Origin: Magnaporthiopsis rhizophila
Taxonomy: Eukaryota > Ascomycota > Sordariomycetes > Magnaporthales > Magnaporthaceae
DNA: 34,813 bases
Direction of reading: 5' to 3'
Assembly: GCA_003049465.1 (NCBI GenBank)
Contig: PYSS01000214.1
Location: 1-34,813 of the forward strand
Shown here: piece after piece, positions 32,100 through 34,813 of the stretch
Layout: the number at the start of each line of letters is the position of its first letter
Position numbering within the stretch: the first letter of the stretch is position 1
The notes under the pieces: model-generated
Databases searched by the model: none
What the model was told of the DNA's origin: nothing
The model's input: the letters and a program-made list of their open reading frames with translations, nothing else
Translations under genes and position numbers: made by a program

Positions 32100-32640
32100 G
32101 TCTGGCCGGGTTTCCAAAAAAAACTTATCATTTTATCGTTATTGCATTATAAGAACCTGCTTTCCGCAATTTTTGCCTCCGTTTCCCTTATAGCTTTTTA
32201 TTTTTACTGCCACAAAATATTTAAGCGTAAAAAATACTTTGCCTCCCTTTAAAACTTTTCTCGCTATATGAAATATTTTCGCATTAACTATTTTTTTGTA
32301 ATATTTTAAATTTATTATTTAAAACCCTTTTTTTTACAGCACTTAATACTTTTGCCTAAAAGCAAAACTGAACACTGCTAAAAAAAATTACAATTTTTTT
32401 TAACCAAAATTAAATATTTGCAAAAACAAAAAAATAATAGCGTAAAAAATTTACCCGTATTATCCGGTATAGGATTAACAGTATCGACAAATTAAAGCGT
32501 ATCGAGCAAAAAGAAATTAAGGTAACTTTAATAATTTCTGCTATACTTTTTATCCCTATTTTTAATTTTTTTTTAATTTTTCCTAACTGGGCAAATTTTA
32601 AAATTATTTTTAATCTTAACTTATTTGCCTTTTTTTAATT
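32100..32640 (+). pseudogene. Decayed antisense ORF of copy E
   Basis: This is the counterpart of 9865-10320. It is recognisable from about 32330: AGCACTTAATAC, CAAAAACAAAAAAATAATAG, TATCGAGCAAAAAGAAATTAAG and the shared end TTATTTGCCTTTTTTTAA. The Cys cluster region is not reliably aligned and stops occur. Its presence at the same place in a second copy shows that the ORF belongs to the family. Confidence 0.6.
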
Positions 32641-32789
32641 AAATTAATTATTACTTTTTTTATTATTTTTTTTAATTGTATAACGCAACAATAGCATATT
32701 TATTTTTTTAAACAAAAATTTTGGATTTAATTCCCTTCTAAGTTAATTAATTAAACAAAAAAAAGTTTATGCTTTTTAATTTGATTAGC

Positions 32790-34813
32790 GCATTTTTTTG
32801 CTAACCTTATTGCAATTATTTTTGCCGATATTTTTATAAAACCTTCTGGCAATTTCTAAAATTTGTTTTTTTTTTCCTATATATTATACTTATACCTGTA
32901 TTCTGCCAATTTAACCAAATATTATTATTTACGGTAATATACCTTATTATTAAGGATTTTCTTGATTTTTTATTTTTAATTTAGGTTAATTTTTATTAAG
33001 TTTATGCTTTCCGAATTAAGCGGTGCTAATTTTAGAAAAAAAAACATAAAAAATGGAATAAATTTTTATAATTAGTAATAATTAAAATTTATAATTAATT
33101 GGCAAAATTATTTTTTTAATTTTAAACGGTCCAGATTTTTTATAATCCAGTTTATTATTTAGCCGTTTTATTTTAATATTGCAGCGCAAAAAATAAACAT
33201 TATTTTCTTTTTTAAAAATTGGTTTTTCGAGCTTTTTTTTATTTAGTTGGGTGAATATATATTTTCGAAACTTTTCGAGCTTTTTTTTGCAAATGTTTAT
33301 ATAATTTGGTTATTTTGGTAATTTATATTTTTGTTATTAAAGCGTTTTTTTTATTTTGGGTTTTTTGTATACCGTAAATATAAATTTATAATTTGCGAAA
33401 AATGGGGTAATTTTTATAGTTTTATATACCAAATTATTATAAATAAACTGGGCTATAAAAAATAATTATACCCAGTTATTTTATTTATAATTAATATAAT
33501 AATATAAATATTATTTTATGGTTTGGTTTGTTGATTTTATTTGTTTATTTATTTTAAGATAATACGCTATTAATAATGCATATTTTGCTCCGAGTTTAGC
33601 TATTAAGGTTTTTCAAAATTTGCTAATAAATAGCTTATTTCGATTTGTAATTAATTTGTTAGGCGTTTTGTATTTAATAATCACGTTTTTGATAAAAATA
33701 TACGCTAAATTTACGGTATTGCTGCTTTTTTTATAGGATAAAAACAAGGCATATTTGGTAAATTTATTTACCATTATTAGGATATTATTATACTGGATAT
33801 TTATCAGGGGCTTTTTGGATTTAGAAAATTTAATTACAAAATTTATTGTAATTTTTTGCCAAATTTTATTAAATACCGGTAAAAGTTGCAATAATCTATA
33901 GGGCTTATACCGGCTGGTTTTGTTGTTAGTATAGTTTTTGTAATTTTTTCCAGGTTTTGGTTATTTTTTAATATCGGTGGATTATTTGGTTATAAATTTG
34001 CTGGATTTTTTCAAGGGTTTATTTTTTTAGGGTATAGTTTTTATTAATACCTGTTATATTGGAACCAAAAACCTGTTTAGTTTTTATATTAAAATTGTAT
34101 GCGTTTTTGGCGGTATTTTGTTTTTATAATCCAATTAGAAGCTTAGGGCATTTATTTGTCCGTTTTTTAATTTTTTTTTATATTTGATCCTAAAATTATA
34201 ATCCTGGAAAAATTAATTTCACTGGATTTATTATTTGTTTAATATTTAGCAGGTGGTAAAATATGCCAGGTTTTTATAATTTATATAAATTATAACCTAA
34301 TAATTTGTTTGGCATAAATATATTTTTTAATTTTTTAATATTTGGATAATAATTATAAACTTTTTATTATGGATTGGATAATTTAATTTTGGTCCGTTAA
34401 ATTTTTATAATAGGAAAATGCAAAGGTATAATTTTTTATTATTATTTTCTTGGTTAAATTAAGTTTTAATCGCAAAATCCGATGCGTTAATTTTAATCTT
34501 GAAAAGTTTTTCTGGGTTTGGCAAAATTAATATTAATTTTTATATTATAGCTTTTTTTAACAGGTTGAAAATTTTTTATTTTTGTATTTTTCAATAAGAT
34601 TGGTAATTATTTTGGTAAAATTTATAAATGGAAATGCTATTTTGTTAAAATTCCGGATAAATTATCGGTAAAAATTCAAAAAGCCCAGAAAATTTTGTAT
34701 TTTTTTAATATTGGTTGGTTTGGATTCTTTTTTTATAACCTGTACCTTTCTAGGTTTTATCCGTATTTAATCCGGTATAATTATATATTTTAAAAAAATA
34801 ATCTCCTATATAT
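32790..34813 (-). pseudogene. pol: pol pseudogene of copy E: RT end, RNase H, integrase, chromodomain
   Basis: Integrase: 33540-34100; the open part 33613-33891 reads ITINFVIKFSKSKKPLINIQ and NKFTKYALFLSY, and ITNRNKLFISKF, matching F. Chromodomain: about 32870-32990. RNase H: about 34190-34650. At the right edge (34680-34813) lies the end of RT. It is inactive because of stops. Confidence 0.8.

Larger units (their letters stand above)
31541..34813 (-). mobile_element. Chromovirus copy E (family 1), 3' portion
   Basis: On the minus strand the window contains the 3' end: RT start at the right edge, RNase H, integrase, chromodomain, decayed antisense ORF and 3' LTR (31541-31991). It is inserted in the middle region of copy D; the left flank is ATAAC, and the other flank lies outside. 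It has the same layout as F but is more strongly mutated. Confidence 0.85.

Noticed and set aside
1..34813. tRNA, rRNA, CRISPR arrays, intact host genes
   Set aside because: None could be recognised by reading both strands; the repeats present are LTR cores and transposon ends without spacer-repeat regularity.

Overview
The window looks like an AT-rich, gene-poor block of a filamentous ascomycete genome, built from nested mobile elements eroded by repeat-induced point mutation (RIP). Differences between copies are almost all C/T or G/A, TpA is very abundant, stop codons appear at Gln and Trp positions, and catalytic Asp codons have become Asn. I see no intact host gene, rRNA, tRNA or CRISPR array.

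Most of the DNA is one chromovirus family (Ty3/gypsy with a C-terminal chromodomain), called family 1 here. Its LTRs are about 450-490 bp and read TGTTAC...GTAACA. Copies: A (1-1188, minus, partial), B (1189-4837, minus, interrupted by A), solo LTR 1 (5878-6343), F (9200-16542, minus, complete, 5-bp target duplication TATCA), a fragment (19050-20326), a truncated LTR (about 20327-20626), C (20983 to about 26990, plus, 3' end missing) containing solo LTR 2 (23623-24071), D (27580-31540, plus) and E (31541 to window end, minus). D is interrupted by a pogo/Fot1-like DNA transposon (28814-30686) and then by E. A second, older gypsy family (family 2, plus strand) can be followed from about 5040 to 7119 and from 17876 to about 19050.

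The most striking object lies inside family 2. Positions 7127-17873, after removing retrotransposon F, form a unit of about 3.4 kb that carries a geminivirus/genomovirus-like replication initiator (Rep) on the minus strand. It has the HUH endonuclease motifs I, II, GRS and III, followed by a superfamily 3 helicase with Walker A, Walker B, B' and C regions. Element F sits just after Walker B, and the reading frame continues on the other side. The unit ends in perfect 10-bp inverted arms, and each end carries an exact TAATATTAC, the nonanucleotide nicked by such Reps. Joined end to end, the two ends would form a stem-loop with the nonanucleotide in the loop, as in a CRESS-DNA replication origin. 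I read this as an endogenised Rep-encoding circular replicon, or a Rep-bearing transposon, opened at its origin. About 1.8 kb of it (7200-8970) is unidentified.

The family 1 chromovirus has a second unusual trait: an antisense ORF between the integrase gene and the 3' LTR (9865-10320 in F, open for 151 codons, with its own TATA motif; a decayed homologue in E). It encodes a Cys-rich, zinc-cluster-like N-terminus followed by a basic coiled coil.

Order of events from the nesting: family 2 came first, then the Rep unit, then F; B before A; D before the pogo element and E. RIP followed or accompanied these insertions.
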